A stretch of 64,000 nt of DNA from Theionarchaea archaeon (GTDB lineage: Archaea > Methanobacteriota_B > Thermococci > Methanofastidiosales > SZ-28-30), in the NCBI GenBank assembly GCA_018992685.1, contig JACVGT010000009.1, positions 1 to 64,000 of the forward strand, given 5' to 3'. Each line of letters opens with the position of its first letter. Positions within the stretch are counted from its first letter, which is position 1. This document shows, piece after piece, positions 34,428 to 43,045 of this stretch. The position numbers and the translations under genes were made by a program. Below the pieces are notes generated by a model. The model was not told the DNA's origin, made no database searches, and saw nothing but the letters and a program-made list of their open reading frames with translations.

Positions 34428-36059
34428 ATGGCTCGAATTCGTGAAGGAGAAATTATGAAAGAAGGGACAGAACGCTACGTCGCCAGAGATGCTCAAAGAA
34501 TGAACATACTGGCAGGACGAATTGTAGCGGAAACTGTCAAGACAACCCTGGGTCCGAAAGGCATGGATAAGATGCTTGTGGATTCCATGGGCGATGTGGT
34601 CATCACCAATGATGGCCATGTGATACTGAAGGAAATGGATATAGCCCATCCCGCCGCAAAAATGGTGGTGGAAGTATCCAAGACACAGGAAGATGAAGTT
34701 GGAGATGGAACCACCACAGCCGCTGTCCTCACAGGAGAGTTCCTGAAAAGGGCAGAAGAACTGCTTGACCAAAAAATCCATGCTTCTGTAATTGCCAAAG
34801 GATTCAGGACAGCATCAGAAGAAGCTGTCAAGATTCTGAAACAGATCAGCAAGGAGAAGTTTGACGATGATACTGTAAAGAAAGTGGTGGAGACTACGCT
34901 AACTGGAAAAGGAGCAGAAACTGGAAAGGAGCACCTTGCACAATTGGCTTTGGAGGCTGTAAAAGCGGTGGCCGTTGATCATCAGGTTGATCTTGACGAC
35001 ATCAAGCTGGAAAAGAAGGAAGGAGGCAGTCTGGAAAGTTCGAAACTCATCAAAGGAATCGTAGTGGACAAGGAGGTCCTCCATTCAGACATGCCCAGGA
35101 AGATATCTGATGCAAAGATTGCCTTGATCAATGCTGCTTTGGAAATCGAGAAAACAGAAACGTCAGCTGAGATCCGCATCACGTCACCGGATCAGCTCCA
35201 GGCATTCATGGATGAAGAAGATAAGATGCTCAAGAAGATCGCTGACACGGTGAAGAAATCCACTGCGAATGTCATATTCTGCCAGAAGGGTATTGATGAC
35301 CTGGTTGCCCACTATCTGGCCAAGGAAGGTATCATGGCTGCTCGAAGGCTGAAGAAGAGCGACATGGAGAAACTGGCCAAAGCCACAGGAGGCAGAGTCG
35401 TCACCAACATTCACGAGCTTTCTTCTGGTGACCTCGGGTACGCAGGACAGGTAGAAGAGCGGAAAATCGCCAAGGATGAAATGATTTTCGTGGAAGACTG
35501 CAAGAACCCCAAGTCAGTGACTATTTTCCTGAGAGCAGGGACGTCTCACGTGGCCGAAGATCTGGAACGATCCATGCACGATGCCATCAGTGTGGCAGCG
35601 GCAGTATACCAGCACAAGGCTGTTGTTCCTGGCGGTGGAGCAGTTGAGACCGAATTGTCCAGGAGACTGCAGGAATTTGCAGGATCTGTGGGCGGCAGGG
35701 AGCAGCTGGCAGTGAAGGCCTTCGCAGAAGCTCTGGAAGTCATTCCACGGACCCTTGCAGAGAACGCGGGACTTGATCCTATCGATGTTCTGGTGAAATT
35801 GAGAGAGAAGCACTCCAAAGATGGGACCAGCTTCGGACTGGACGTGTTCCAAGGAGAAGTAGTGGACATGGAGCAGGCAGGCGTTCTTGAACCCACAAGA
35901 GTGAAAGAACAGGCTATAAAATCAGCTTCAGAAGCAGCAGTAATGATCCTCAGAATTGACGATGTCATTGCTGCCACCGAACTGAGGAGACCAGAAATGC
36001 CCGAAGGCGGCCCAGGAATGGGCGGCATGGGCGGCATGGGCGGCATGCCACCAATGTAA
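34428..36059 (+). CDS. Thermosome subunit (group II chaperonin)
   Basis: A 543-residue CCT-type chaperonin subunit that builds the ATP-driven double-ring folding chamber. Landmarks are [14 protein letters not shown] and [10 protein letters not shown] near residues 40-65, [11 protein letters not shown] (about 88-98, nucleotide site), [13 protein letters not shown] (about 400-412) and the Gly/Met-rich C-terminal tail [12 protein letters not shown]. Only one subunit gene is in the window, so the ring may be homomeric or use another subunit elsewhere. A strong T-rich terminator follows. Confidence 0.98.
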   Translation: MARIREGEIMKEGTERYVARDAQRMNILAGRIVAETVKTTLGPKGMDKMLVDSMGDVVITNDGHVILKEMDIAHPAAKMVVEVSKTQEDEVGDGTTTAAVLTGEFLKRAEELLDQKIHASVIAKGFRTASEEAVKILKQISKEKFDDDTVKKVVETTLTGKGAETGKEHLAQLALEAVKAVAVDHQVDLDDIKLEKKEGGSLESSKLIKGIVVDKEVLHSDMPRKISDAKIALINAALEIEKTETSAEIRITSPDQLQAFMDEEDKMLKKIADTVKKSTANVIFCQKGIDDLVAHYLAKEGIMAARRLKKSDMEKLAKATGGRVVTNIHELSSGDLGYAGQVEERKIAKDEMIFVEDCKNPKSVTIFLRAGTSHVAEDLERSMHDAISVAAAVYQHKAVVPGGGAVETELSRRLQEFAGSVGGREQLAVKAFAEALEVIPRTLAENAGLDPIDVLVKLREKHSKDGTSFGLDVFQGEVVDMEQAGVLEPTRVKEQAIKSASEAAVMILRIDDVIAATELRRPEMPEGGPGMGGMGGMGGMPPM

Positions 36060-36088
36060 TCTCCTTTTTTTCTTTTCTGTTTTTTGGT
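36060..36088 (+). terminator. T-rich terminator of the thermosome gene
   Basis: TCTCCTTTTTTTCTTTTCTG then TTTTTTGG immediately after the stop codon, with two poly-T runs in the transcribed strand, typical of archaeal intrinsic termination. Confidence 0.6.
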
Positions 36089-36154
36089 GTCTTATTGAAA
36101 TCTTGTGATCTATTCTTGGGGAACAGGTTACAGACTGAGACGGGCTCCCTTCTT

Positions 36155-36898
36155 TTAGGGAGACACGGAGACGAGTTCTCTTTCTAAAAGTGCCAGTTCT
36201 TCATCTTCAAGAACTCGTGGGTCTACCAAGGTAATAAAACGAGATTTATAGATTTTTACGAATTCAATAATGGAATGGACGAATCTCAGCATGCGATCAA
36301 TTCCATTGTGCACAATCAGATACTCCATCCCCTCCAGTAACACAGTCGCCCGGGGGGCTGCTTCAAAGAATTCCTGAATTGTCAGGTGCAGCCGGGCCAG
36401 ATTTGTCGGATCAAGGTTGCTGTCCTCTGTGGTTGTTTGATTGAGTTGAACCACAGGAATCCTCCTTAAAGGGAGAATCCCAGAGAGAACCTCAGGGGAT
36501 TGTCTCATGACAATCAAGCCAAAATCTCCCCGGATAATCCTGTCTGTGAACAGGTTAAGGCTCTCTTCGAGCACCCTTTCTTTTACCAGAAATCCCTGTC
36601 CTTCAGGAAGACTGTCCCTCATGACCACGGGAGTGATGAAAGGGCACTGGTGCGAATATGTCCGGTACACTGCGCAGTGGAGAATATCAGGACACTCAGT
36701 ACACACGGTATCCTTCTTACTGGCACATTGAAACAATTGACAGGATGACCGCGTCTTCTCGTTCCCCTGTGGGCAGCTTGGACAGTGTCCTTTCTGGTAA
36801 GATAAACACTGAGAACACATAGCACCGCATCGTGCATCAGGAGGTACATCAGTGTCCTGCGAAAGAGACAACTTGATCCGGAGCAAGGTGCCTGACAT
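36155..36898 (-). CDS. DUF835 protein with N-terminal Cys-rich domain
   Basis: A 247-residue protein. The first 90 residues have about eleven cysteines (CGAMCSQC, CPSCPQG, CQLFQC, CTECPD, C, C), a DUF3795-like zinc or Fe-S domain. From about residue 110 a DUF835 domain follows (GDFGLIVMRQSPE, LDPTNLARLHLTIQEFF, TVLLEGMEYLIVHNG, RFITLVDPRVL). DUF835 occurs in archaeal signal proteins, often with PAS or kinase domains. GGAGG lies ahead of the ATG. The function is unknown. Confidence 0.78.
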   Translation of the reverse strand: MSGTLLRIKLSLSQDTDVPPDARCGAMCSQCLSYQKGHCPSCPQGNEKTRSSCQLFQCASKKDTVCTECPDILHCAVYRTYSHQCPFITPVVMRDSLPEGQGFLVKERVLEESLNLFTDRIIRGDFGLIVMRQSPEVLSGILPLRRIPVVQLNQTTTEDSNLDPTNLARLHLTIQEFFEAAPRATVLLEGMEYLIVHNGIDRMLRFVHSIIEFVKIYKSRFITLVDPRVLEDEELALLERELVSVSP

Positions 36899-37050
36899 CA
36901 GGAGAACCTCCTGCTTTCAAACCTGACCACAACTATACTCGTCCAACATATCAGTAGCAGCATCAGTTCTCGGCCGGTGATCAAGGCACATAATGTGGCT
37001 CTCTGCATCCATCTCTTGTAGGTACTCTGACCATAAAAAGCTATTTGTGG

Positions 37051-37407
37051 TTACAGTGTGTCACTAACTGAGAAATCGATGTCTCCGAATTCTTTGGTGG
37101 TGGCACCGATTCCAATGGTGTGTTCTCCTGGAGACAAGTTCTTGTCCTGTACGGAAAGTGTCACTTTTACACCAACATTCAGGGGAACCGTATTGGAATC
37201 AGAAATCTGAGTAGCAGGTACAGAGATGTCTCCTGCAGCAACTGCTATCCTGTCTTCTGGCACCGGCTTATTGTCCACAGTCAGGCTCATCTTGGTTACA
37301 GTAGCGTCCATTAAATTGTTTTTTATGACGAGTTGATATCCATTCTCAGTATTCTTCAGACTTCCTTTCTGGTACAGTTTTTTCAGCATGAAAGAAGGAA
37401 CTTTCAT
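37051..37407 (-). CDS. Conserved archaeal small beta protein
   Basis: A 118-residue protein starting MKVPSFMLKKLYQKGSLKN, a pattern I know from conserved archaeal hypothetical proteins of about this size (KNTENGYQLVIKNNL, then VEVxVD-like strands). It is all-beta with no cysteine and no catalytic motif. Databases sometimes give this family an enzyme name without support, which I do not follow. AGAGGTGATG precedes the ATG. It lies 14 bp downstream of the RuBisCO-like gene and is probably co-transcribed with it. Confidence 0.65.
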   Translation of the reverse strand: MKVPSFMLKKLYQKGSLKNTENGYQLVIKNNLMDATVTKMSLTVDNKPVPEDRIAVAAGDISVPATQISDSNTVPLNVGVKVTLSVQDKNLSPGEHTIGIGATTKEFGDIDFSVSDTL

Positions 37408-37420
37408 ATCATCACCTCTC

Positions 37421-38725
37421 TTATCCCATTAAATCTCTCATTTCTTTTAGTGCCTTCAGGGAAGCTTCTATAGACTGGGCAAGTTCTTCATGCTCTTCTG
37501 CTGCTTCATCTATAGATCTTCCTTCCATGACCGCATCAATGGCCTGCCTGAAGGCACGGGAACCTGCAGCAGGCCCCATTGGATGTGCGTGGATTGCTCC
37601 TCCCGCTCCAATGACTATGTCACGCCCCAGGTCGTTGATGAGTTCGTCCACCATAGGCTGGGCGATTCCGCCAGAAGGCATGGGAAATACGGGAGGAATG
37701 TCGTGGAAGGGGTAGGTCATGGTCTTGGCTGTTTGAACGTACCGCTCCTTGAGGTATGGGGCTTTCCCGTAGGGAGCAGGAAATACGATGACATCAGCCC
37801 CGGCCAGCCTGGGAAGTTTTCCCAGAACAATGGGGGATGCAACACCAGAAACAGGTGACTCGTACAGGGCTCCTGCAAAATCCATGTGAGTCAGAATGGG
37901 TACGGTAATCGATGGATCGTCGGCAAGAGCTCTCAGGACAGAGATACCGGCTGTCAAGTAGTTGACCATGATGCAGTTAGTGCCCAGTTCAATTGCCTTC
38001 TCTGCATTCTCCAGTACCTTGGGGATGCGGTCAGTCACATTCACTGCATACAGGGTCTTCTCTCCTTTTTCTTCCTCTGCCCTGTCAGCAGCTTCCATGT
38101 ACAATGGTATCCTTTCATCCAGGGTGTTAAAGGGGGCGTCGGCCAGAAGTTCATCATCTTTTATGATGTCTGCACCTCCCCGGGCTGCCTCAAAAAAGAG
38201 GTCTCTTCCTGCCTGAGGCGGGTATCCTGTACAGGGTTTGATCATGTTGTTGAGCAATGGCCTCTCCGGTACGTTCAAGATTTTTCTTATTCCTTTTATT
38301 CCAAATTTGGCCCCTTTGAATCCACTGGTAAAGCTTTTCGGAAATTTAAGATCCATCAGTTTGATTTTGCCTCCCATAGAGATATTTCCTACCACAGTTG
38401 TGAGCATCATGGGGATCTGAGCCCCGAAATTCACCCAGGGGAAAGCGATCTGAACAAGATAGTTTCTCTCAGTGACATTCGGGAGTTCGAACTCGTAGTG
38501 GGGGATCTCGTAGATGCCAATGACCTTAGCAACGTGTGTTCTTCTCACGTCTTCCGTCTCTCCAGGTACACTAATCCAGGTACCTGTGCTCTGCTCCACG
38601 GCTATTGCAGGTGCAATCTTGTAAACATTGTACCGGGGGCTTGCACATACATAGTAGGTGGCAATGACGTAGGCTTCATCATCTACACCCTCGGGGAGGG
38701 CTTCTGGAAGTGATTCGACATTCAT
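37421..38725 (-). CDS. RuBisCO-like protein, form IV
   Basis: A 434-residue RuBisCO-superfamily protein. It keeps the metal-binding KDDE (GGADIIKDDELLAD, about residues 175-188), the first catalytic lysine (IKPCTG) and the loop-6-like lysine (PAPYGK), and the phosphate-binding SGG and GAGG segments. It lacks residues needed for carboxylation: KPK is KPC, the HRAMHA arginine is absent (HMDFAGA), and DHIHSGT has become DVIVFPA. It is therefore unlikely to fix CO2; known form IV proteins act on methionine-salvage or sugar phosphates. A TATA near 38758 and AGGTG set the start. Confidence 0.88.
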   Translation of the reverse strand: MNVESLPEALPEGVDDEAYVIATYYVCASPRYNVYKIAPAIAVEQSTGTWISVPGETEDVRRTHVAKVIGIYEIPHYEFELPNVTERNYLVQIAFPWVNFGAQIPMMLTTVVGNISMGGKIKLMDLKFPKSFTSGFKGAKFGIKGIRKILNVPERPLLNNMIKPCTGYPPQAGRDLFFEAARGGADIIKDDELLADAPFNTLDERIPLYMEAADRAEEEKGEKTLYAVNVTDRIPKVLENAEKAIELGTNCIMVNYLTAGISVLRALADDPSITVPILTHMDFAGALYESPVSGVASPIVLGKLPRLAGADVIVFPAPYGKAPYLKERYVQTAKTMTYPFHDIPPVFPMPSGGIAQPMVDELINDLGRDIVIGAGGAIHAHPMGPAAGSRAFRQAIDAVMEGRSIDEAAEEHEELAQSIEASLKALKEMRDLMG

Positions 38726-38940
38726 AGGTACACCTGCTATCATTTGGGGGGTACGCTTATATCTCTTATCCACCCTTGGGCCTGATGAGAGCTGTGCTCT
38801 ACGGTGAAGACCGCCTGGCAAGACCCTCGCCGGTGCTATGAGAATATTTGCCCTTGGCCGGTTCAGGCAGTGTGACCAATCACGATTCGACAGTATCGGA
38901 AGGGCACAACCTATTTAAGCTGTTATTCAAAAGAAATCCA

Positions 38941-39069
38941 ATGGAGTACGCCTGCACATCTGCCGTAATCGTTACTCCTTCAGTCCAAACCGTGCAGGAC
39001 GTAGCCACCATCTCAAGGGAGGTGACAAAATGGCACTGTCAAAAAGAGAGAAACTCACTCAGGCGTTGA
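38941..39069 (+). CDS. Leaderless upstream ORF overlapping the Roadblock gene start
   Basis: A 42-codon frame begins at the ATG at 38941, exactly 26 nt after the TATA-like CTATTTAAGC (38911-38920), where the transcript should start. It runs through the Roadblock gene's ribosome site (GGGAGGTGA) and stops at 39067-39069, 40 bp inside that gene in another frame. It would be translated first on the mRNA, so it may couple or attenuate Roadblock translation. The peptide has no recognisable motif. Confidence 0.4.
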   Translation: MEYACTSAVIVTPSVQTVQDVATISREVTKWHCQKERNSLRR

Positions 39070-39401
39070 AGGACCTGGAAGCTACAACTCCGGACATTGA
39101 AGCTTCAGCCATCGTTTCTGTGGATGGGTTGATGATTGCCTCGGCTCTGCCTCGGGATGTGGAGGAGGACAGGGTAGCTGCCATGTCAGCAGCCATGCTT
39201 TCGCTGGGAGAGAGGACGGCTGGTGAGCTGACCAGGGGCGAACTCTCAGAGGTATATGTCAAAGGAGAAAATGGATATGTAATCTTGATGTCGGCAGGAG
39301 AAAATGCAGTGCTTACTGCTTTGGCTCGCAAAGATGCTAAGCTTGGATTGGTCTTTCTGGACATGAAGAGAACAGCAGAAGAGATCAAGGATAATGTGTA
39401 G
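39030..39401 (+). CDS. Roadblock/LC7 (MglB-like) protein
   Basis: A 123-residue Roadblock/LC7-domain protein (ASAIVSVDGLMIASALP near residue 26, a GENGYVILMSAG strand, LGLVFLDMKRT helix). In bacteria such proteins are the GTPase-activating or platform partners of Ras-like GTPases, as MglB is for MglA. The genes 48 and 635 bp downstream encode an unknown protein and a Ras-like GTPase, which supports that role. GGGAGGTGA lies just ahead of the ATG. Confidence 0.88.
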   Translation: MALSKREKLTQALKDLEATTPDIEASAIVSVDGLMIASALPRDVEEDRVAAMSAAMLSLGERTAGELTRGELSEVYVKGENGYVILMSAGENAVLTALARKDAKLGLVFLDMKRTAEEIKDNV

Positions 39402-39448
39402 TAACCTTTTAAAATGCAGCGTTTGTCAAGGGAGCCAGAGGAGTAACT

Positions 39449-40039
39449 ATGAAAGAGCTCATAACTATGGCCTTTCGCCAGGTCCGAGGGATTCGAGACA
39501 TATTCATTCCAGAAGAAGCTACACCAGTCTTCAGTAACATTATGGAGAATTTGCACGAAATACTTGCTTCCCAGGTTGCCGACTATCTTCTGATTGAGGG
39601 TGAACAGGGACGGTTCTATGCCCGGTTTTCTAATGATGGATGGGTTGGAGTGACCACAGATCGTGATGTCAGCGAGGTTCTCATACTGGCAGCCTTGGAT
39701 AGAACAGCACGGTTCCTGGACAAACACCGTCAGATCAAGCAGAGAATCAAGCACCTTCAGCATGACATTGAGGAACTGTTTCTTATGCAGGGAATAGCCG
39801 CAGCAGTGCGGGAGATGGATCTCTCTGTGGGGACTGACAGCCTCACTGGTACCATTCGGGTGTCTGCACGAGGAGGACGGTCTGAGGCAGTCCGCGATCT
39901 TGTTGTAAAGTTTTTGGACAAGCAGCTTCCATATTTCATCAGGAACAAAGTGATTGTTGTCACAGAGAAGCAGTCACTTTTTGAACGGATAACACGAGAT
40001 CAGCTGGTAAGGATCATAAGAAGAGTGGAGCGATTATGA
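39449..40039 (+). CDS. Unknown protein between Roadblock and GTPase genes
   Basis: A 196-residue soluble protein. The centre (VADYLLIEGEQGRFYARFSND, then VLILAALDRTARFLDKH) resembles a Roadblock/longin-like strand-helix layout, and a coiled-coil-like helix follows (RQIKQRIKHLQHDIEEL). The family is not recognised. It overlaps the GTPase gene by 4 bp and follows the Roadblock gene by 47 bp, so all three are co-transcribed. It is likely a regulator or platform for the GTPase. Confidence 0.6.
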   Translation: MKELITMAFRQVRGIRDIFIPEEATPVFSNIMENLHEILASQVADYLLIEGEQGRFYARFSNDGWVGVTTDRDVSEVLILAALDRTARFLDKHRQIKQRIKHLQHDIEELFLMQGIAAAVREMDLSVGTDSLTGTIRVSARGGRSEAVRDLVVKFLDKQLPYFIRNKVIVVTEKQSLFERITRDQLVRIIRRVERL

Positions 40040-40545
40040 TGAAAGCGAAGATATTGGTGACAGGCGCTTTCAATGCGGGAAAGACTACATTCATTCACAG
40101 CATCTCCGAGATAAGACCTGTTTACACGGACAAGAAAATGCTCGATACTGAGGAATTGACCACTGTAGCCATGGATTTCGGGAGAATAACGATAGATGAT
40201 GATCTGGCATTGTATTTGTTTGGCACTCCCGGACAGGAACGCTTTGATTTTATGTGGGAGATCCTCAAAGAAGATATTATTGGGTTTATTCTTCTACTGG
40301 ACAGTGTCACTCCAGAAATTCCTACCACCCAGAAGATTCTGGACTTTCTTATTTCACATTCAGATGTTCCATTTGTTATTGCCTGTACAAAAAGAGATCA
40401 CGTACATGCTCTCCCCATGGAAACACTACGAGAGCAGATGAAAATGGATGATGTCCCAGTGATTCCCTGCGTTGCAACTCAGAGAGACAGCGTGAAGGAG
40501 GTTCTTCTGATTCTCCTTCGTGAAATATTGAATAGGTTTTCCTGA
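40036..40545 (+). CDS. Small Ras-like GTPase (COG2229 type)
   Basis: A 169-residue single-domain GTPase. It has the P-loop GAFNAGKTTF (residues 10-19), a switch-I threonine (TEELTTVAMDFG), the G3 motif LFGTPGQERFDFMW (about 62-75), and a TKRD variant of the usual NKxD at about 117. COG2229/MglA-like archaeal and bacterial proteins of this kind work with Roadblock proteins in polarity and membrane signalling. The gene is last of the three-gene Roadblock operon. No transmembrane helix or lipid motif is seen. Confidence 0.9.
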   Translation: MMKAKILVTGAFNAGKTTFIHSISEIRPVYTDKKMLDTEELTTVAMDFGRITIDDDLALYLFGTPGQERFDFMWEILKEDIIGFILLLDSVTPEIPTTQKILDFLISHSDVPFVIACTKRDHVHALPMETLREQMKMDDVPVIPCVATQRDSVKEVLLILLREILNRFS

Positions 40546-40574
40546 TAATGAAGAGACTGGACCTGGCATCACAA

Positions 40575-41444
40575 TCATAAGGTGAGGCTGAGGCCATGGT
40601 GATTGAGGAAGGCATTGAGGTCATCTCGACTGCAAATCCCTCCTCGTGCCCCCTGGTGCTGCACTTTTATGGAGGATGTGGCAGTCCCCAGGATGCCACA
40701 CTCCTTCAGTATGTGCTGGGTCAGCAGCCCGGAAATAAACCCTGCGTCGAAGGCGTCTCCAGCACCTGTTGAATCACGAGCGGTGTAGCCAAAAGACGGA
40801 ACATCGATGATCTCATCTGTGAGGATAGAGCAACCTCCTCCATTCTTGGTTACTATTAGGCAGCGAGCAGCCAGAATATCAGCAGCTTTTTCTAAGGAAT
40901 CAGTCTTGACTTCTCTCTTCAGATCATCTTCGTTTAAGAAGACATAGTCGACATGAGGAACCAGTTCCGGGAAGAGCAGTTCCTGTGGGTCCCACGAGAG
41001 CGTGAGAGGCGCATCCCTGCACATGGATATGAGGTCCTGTACCACAGTCCTTGGGCTGCTGGACACATGAATGTGCTGTGCATCTCGTATGGATGCATCA
41101 ATTTTGATGTGTTGATTTGCCCCGGTGAATTTGATCATTCGTTTTGCCTCTCCTTCCACCAGTATCACCGCAATCCCTGTTGTGCCAGTTCTTATCACAT
41201 TCTCTGTACTGACATGGTAGGATGCAAGATCCTGAAGCTGTATGTCACCAAGGGGGTCCTCTCCCACGGCACCCACCATCCCCGTGGTGAGCCCCAGAGA
41301 ACCCAGCCAGCACGCAGTGTTGCCAGCAGAGCCACCGCAGGAAAAGGAAGCTTCTTCACAGCGCATTTTCTCGTGCAGGTCAGGTAGGCGGGCAACGTGA
41401 AAGCTGATGTCATAGTTCAGGTTGCCAACGCAGACGACGTCCAT
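40575..41444 (-). CDS. PfkB-family carbohydrate kinase
   Basis: A 289-residue ribokinase-fold kinase. It has CVGNLNYDISF at the start, GGSAGNTACWLGSLG (about residues 38-52), and the anion-hole/base motif DSTGAGDAFDAGF (about 232-244). This phosphorylates a sugar or nucleoside; which one cannot be told. The start at 41444 is set by TATA (ATATTTAAG) 25 nt upstream. It is convergent with the GTPase gene, ending 30 bp from it. Confidence 0.9.
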   Translation of the reverse strand: MDVVCVGNLNYDISFHVARLPDLHEKMRCEEASFSCGGSAGNTACWLGSLGLTTGMVGAVGEDPLGDIQLQDLASYHVSTENVIRTGTTGIAVILVEGEAKRMIKFTGANQHIKIDASIRDAQHIHVSSSPRTVVQDLISMCRDAPLTLSWDPQELLFPELVPHVDYVFLNEDDLKREVKTDSLEKAADILAARCLIVTKNGGGCSILTDEIIDVPSFGYTARDSTGAGDAFDAGFISGLLTQHILKECGILGTATSSIKVQHQGARGGICSRDDLNAFLNHHGLSLTL

Positions 41445-41543
41445 GCCCTTACTAGAAGTGAGCATTCTTAAATATTGGTGGCTGTGAAGATTGGGGTGTC
41501 ACGACGACTATGAGAAAAAGGAGACAGCATGAAAACATGCATC

Positions 41544-42116
41544 CTAGAAACTGAAAACGAGCAGTAATATCGCTGAAATGAAGACTGCTGTCCATAAGAG
41601 AGGGTTGTAGCGCACTACCTTTGAACCATCCATTGGGGGTATTGGGATCAAATTGAAGACAGCGAGGAAGAAGTTGATCATGGCCAATTCTGTGAGGAAC
41701 CCTGTGTACACACCGGTCAATTTCAGCAGCAACGCTGCGGCTCCTACCGCGATGTTACAGACAGGCCCGGCAAGCGATGTCTTACCTTCAATTTCTGAAG
41801 TCACCCATCCTGTGCTCATAATCATGACAGCTCCTGGAGCGGCAAAAAACACGATCCTGGTCAAGCCCAGAAAGAAAGCAAGGACTAACCCCCAGGTGTA
41901 TTTTCTGTATTCTGCCCAGAGACCATACTTCTGGGCCATGTACTTATGTGACAGCTCGTGCAAGACAAAAGCACTTCCCACAATAATGAGCATCTGCACA
42001 ATCAGCACGGGATTTCGCACCAGACGGCTTACACCCAGTCTGAAAACAGCAAAGGAAATACCCAGGACGATCCAGGAAATCACAAGATCTTCCATTTCTT
42101 TTTGACTGAATTTCAT
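41544..42116 (-). CDS. Site-2-protease-type (M50) membrane metalloprotease
   Basis: A 190-residue, six-helix member of M50. Zinc ligands are HELSH (residues 53-57) and the aspartate in NLIPIPPMDG (about 158-167); these act in the membrane. Archaeal S2P homologues cut membrane-bound regulatory proteins. The gene overlaps the TraB-like gene by 4 bp (ATGA), so both are made from one mRNA. Substrate unknown. Confidence 0.9.
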   Translation of the reverse strand: MKFSQKEMEDLVISWIVLGISFAVFRLGVSRLVRNPVLIVQMLIIVGSAFVLHELSHKYMAQKYGLWAEYRKYTWGLVLAFFLGLTRIVFFAAPGAVMIMSTGWVTSEIEGKTSLAGPVCNIAVGAAALLLKLTGVYTGFLTELAMINFFLAVFNLIPIPPMDGSKVVRYNPLLWTAVFISAILLLVFSF

Positions 42117-42787
42117 TGGATTCCCTCTTTTTGACAGCTTTTATAATTATCGATGAGATGATGTTTGATGCCCTTGAGATGGCCCGCTCCCACCACTACC
42201 ACCACTGTCCCTGAAAGAGATGACAGGTTCCGTGCCATTATGCGGTCCCGTTCTTCTATGAGCACTGCATGTGCTGAGGGACTCACTTTGCGCAACTCCT
42301 CGGTTAGAGAGTCAACCATGGCTGAGTCAATGTGGTCCAGTTCCATCTTGGTAGGGGTCAAAATGTAGAAAAGCATTCTGACGATGTCACCAAGGGAGAA
42401 ACTTGAAATCAGCTTGTTGAGCGTGGCCACGATGTTTTGATCGATTAGCACGATGGATGCCCCCACAGTGCGAGCCACTTCTGCGGCCTCCAGCATCTCG
42501 GCACCTGGCAAGACACCCGTTTCCTGGCCGACTTTGTTCTGGAGGTATGAAAGCAGGCTCCCCACCACAGCCATTCGGAGACCCATTCTCAACATCTGAA
42601 GGAACCCGGGGGATTCCCTGGACTCTGACTGGAGAGCCAGTAGTCGGCTGGAATCCAGTTCCAGGGCAACGTGATCAGGACGAATATCCAGAATGGTGGT
42701 TTTCACGAGATCAACGCTTTCCTGAAAGACATGACCCGTTCCCACCAGAACAAATGTGGTCTGTCCGAGGGTCACTTCTTCTTTCAT
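42113..42787 (-). CDS. TraB/GumN-family protein
   Basis: A 224-residue TraB-type protein (TIKI/EreA/GumN superfamily): the conserved GTGHVFQESVDLV (residues 17-29), PDHVALELDSSR (about 37-48), IEERDRIMARNL (about 175-186) and GAGHLKGI (about 199-206). The family may be metal-dependent proteases or lyases. TATA (TTTATATATC) 25 nt upstream makes it leaderless. The next gene is the M50 protease, overlapping by 4 bp; that pairing hints at a shared membrane-quality-control job. Confidence 0.9.
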   Translation of the reverse strand: MKEEVTLGQTTFVLVGTGHVFQESVDLVKTTILDIRPDHVALELDSSRLLALQSESRESPGFLQMLRMGLRMAVVGSLLSYLQNKVGQETGVLPGAEMLEAAEVARTVGASIVLIDQNIVATLNKLISSFSLGDIVRMLFYILTPTKMELDHIDSAMVDSLTEELRKVSPSAHAVLIEERDRIMARNLSSLSGTVVVVVGAGHLKGIKHHLIDNYKSCQKEGIQ

Positions 42788-43020
42788 TGCGGTACAGGAG
42801 GGGGGGAGATATATAAAGATTCAGATAATGATATGCACGGTAGGACCAATATCAGAAAGAGTAGTAGGTGGGAAATCTGTTGATTTCCAAACAGCACACA
42901 AGAATATTCCTATTCATCTTTTCACCTCTCCTAGTAATCCATAGCAGTTTTTAAAAAGTCATGTTTTTTCGATATTTAGTATTACGAAGCTCTCTTAAAG
43001 AAAAGATTGTCATTTAAGAA

Positions 43021-43045
43021 ATGGGAAATGAGAAAAAAAAGAACT
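43021..43045 (-). terminator. T-rich terminator of the propeller gene
   Basis: On the minus strand TTCTTTTTTTCTCATTTC follows the stop codon, a plausible archaeal poly-T termination signal. Confidence 0.4.

Noticed and set aside
37421-38725. Carbon-fixing (form III) RuBisCO
   Set aside because: Residues needed for RuBP carboxylation are replaced, so form IV is the better call.
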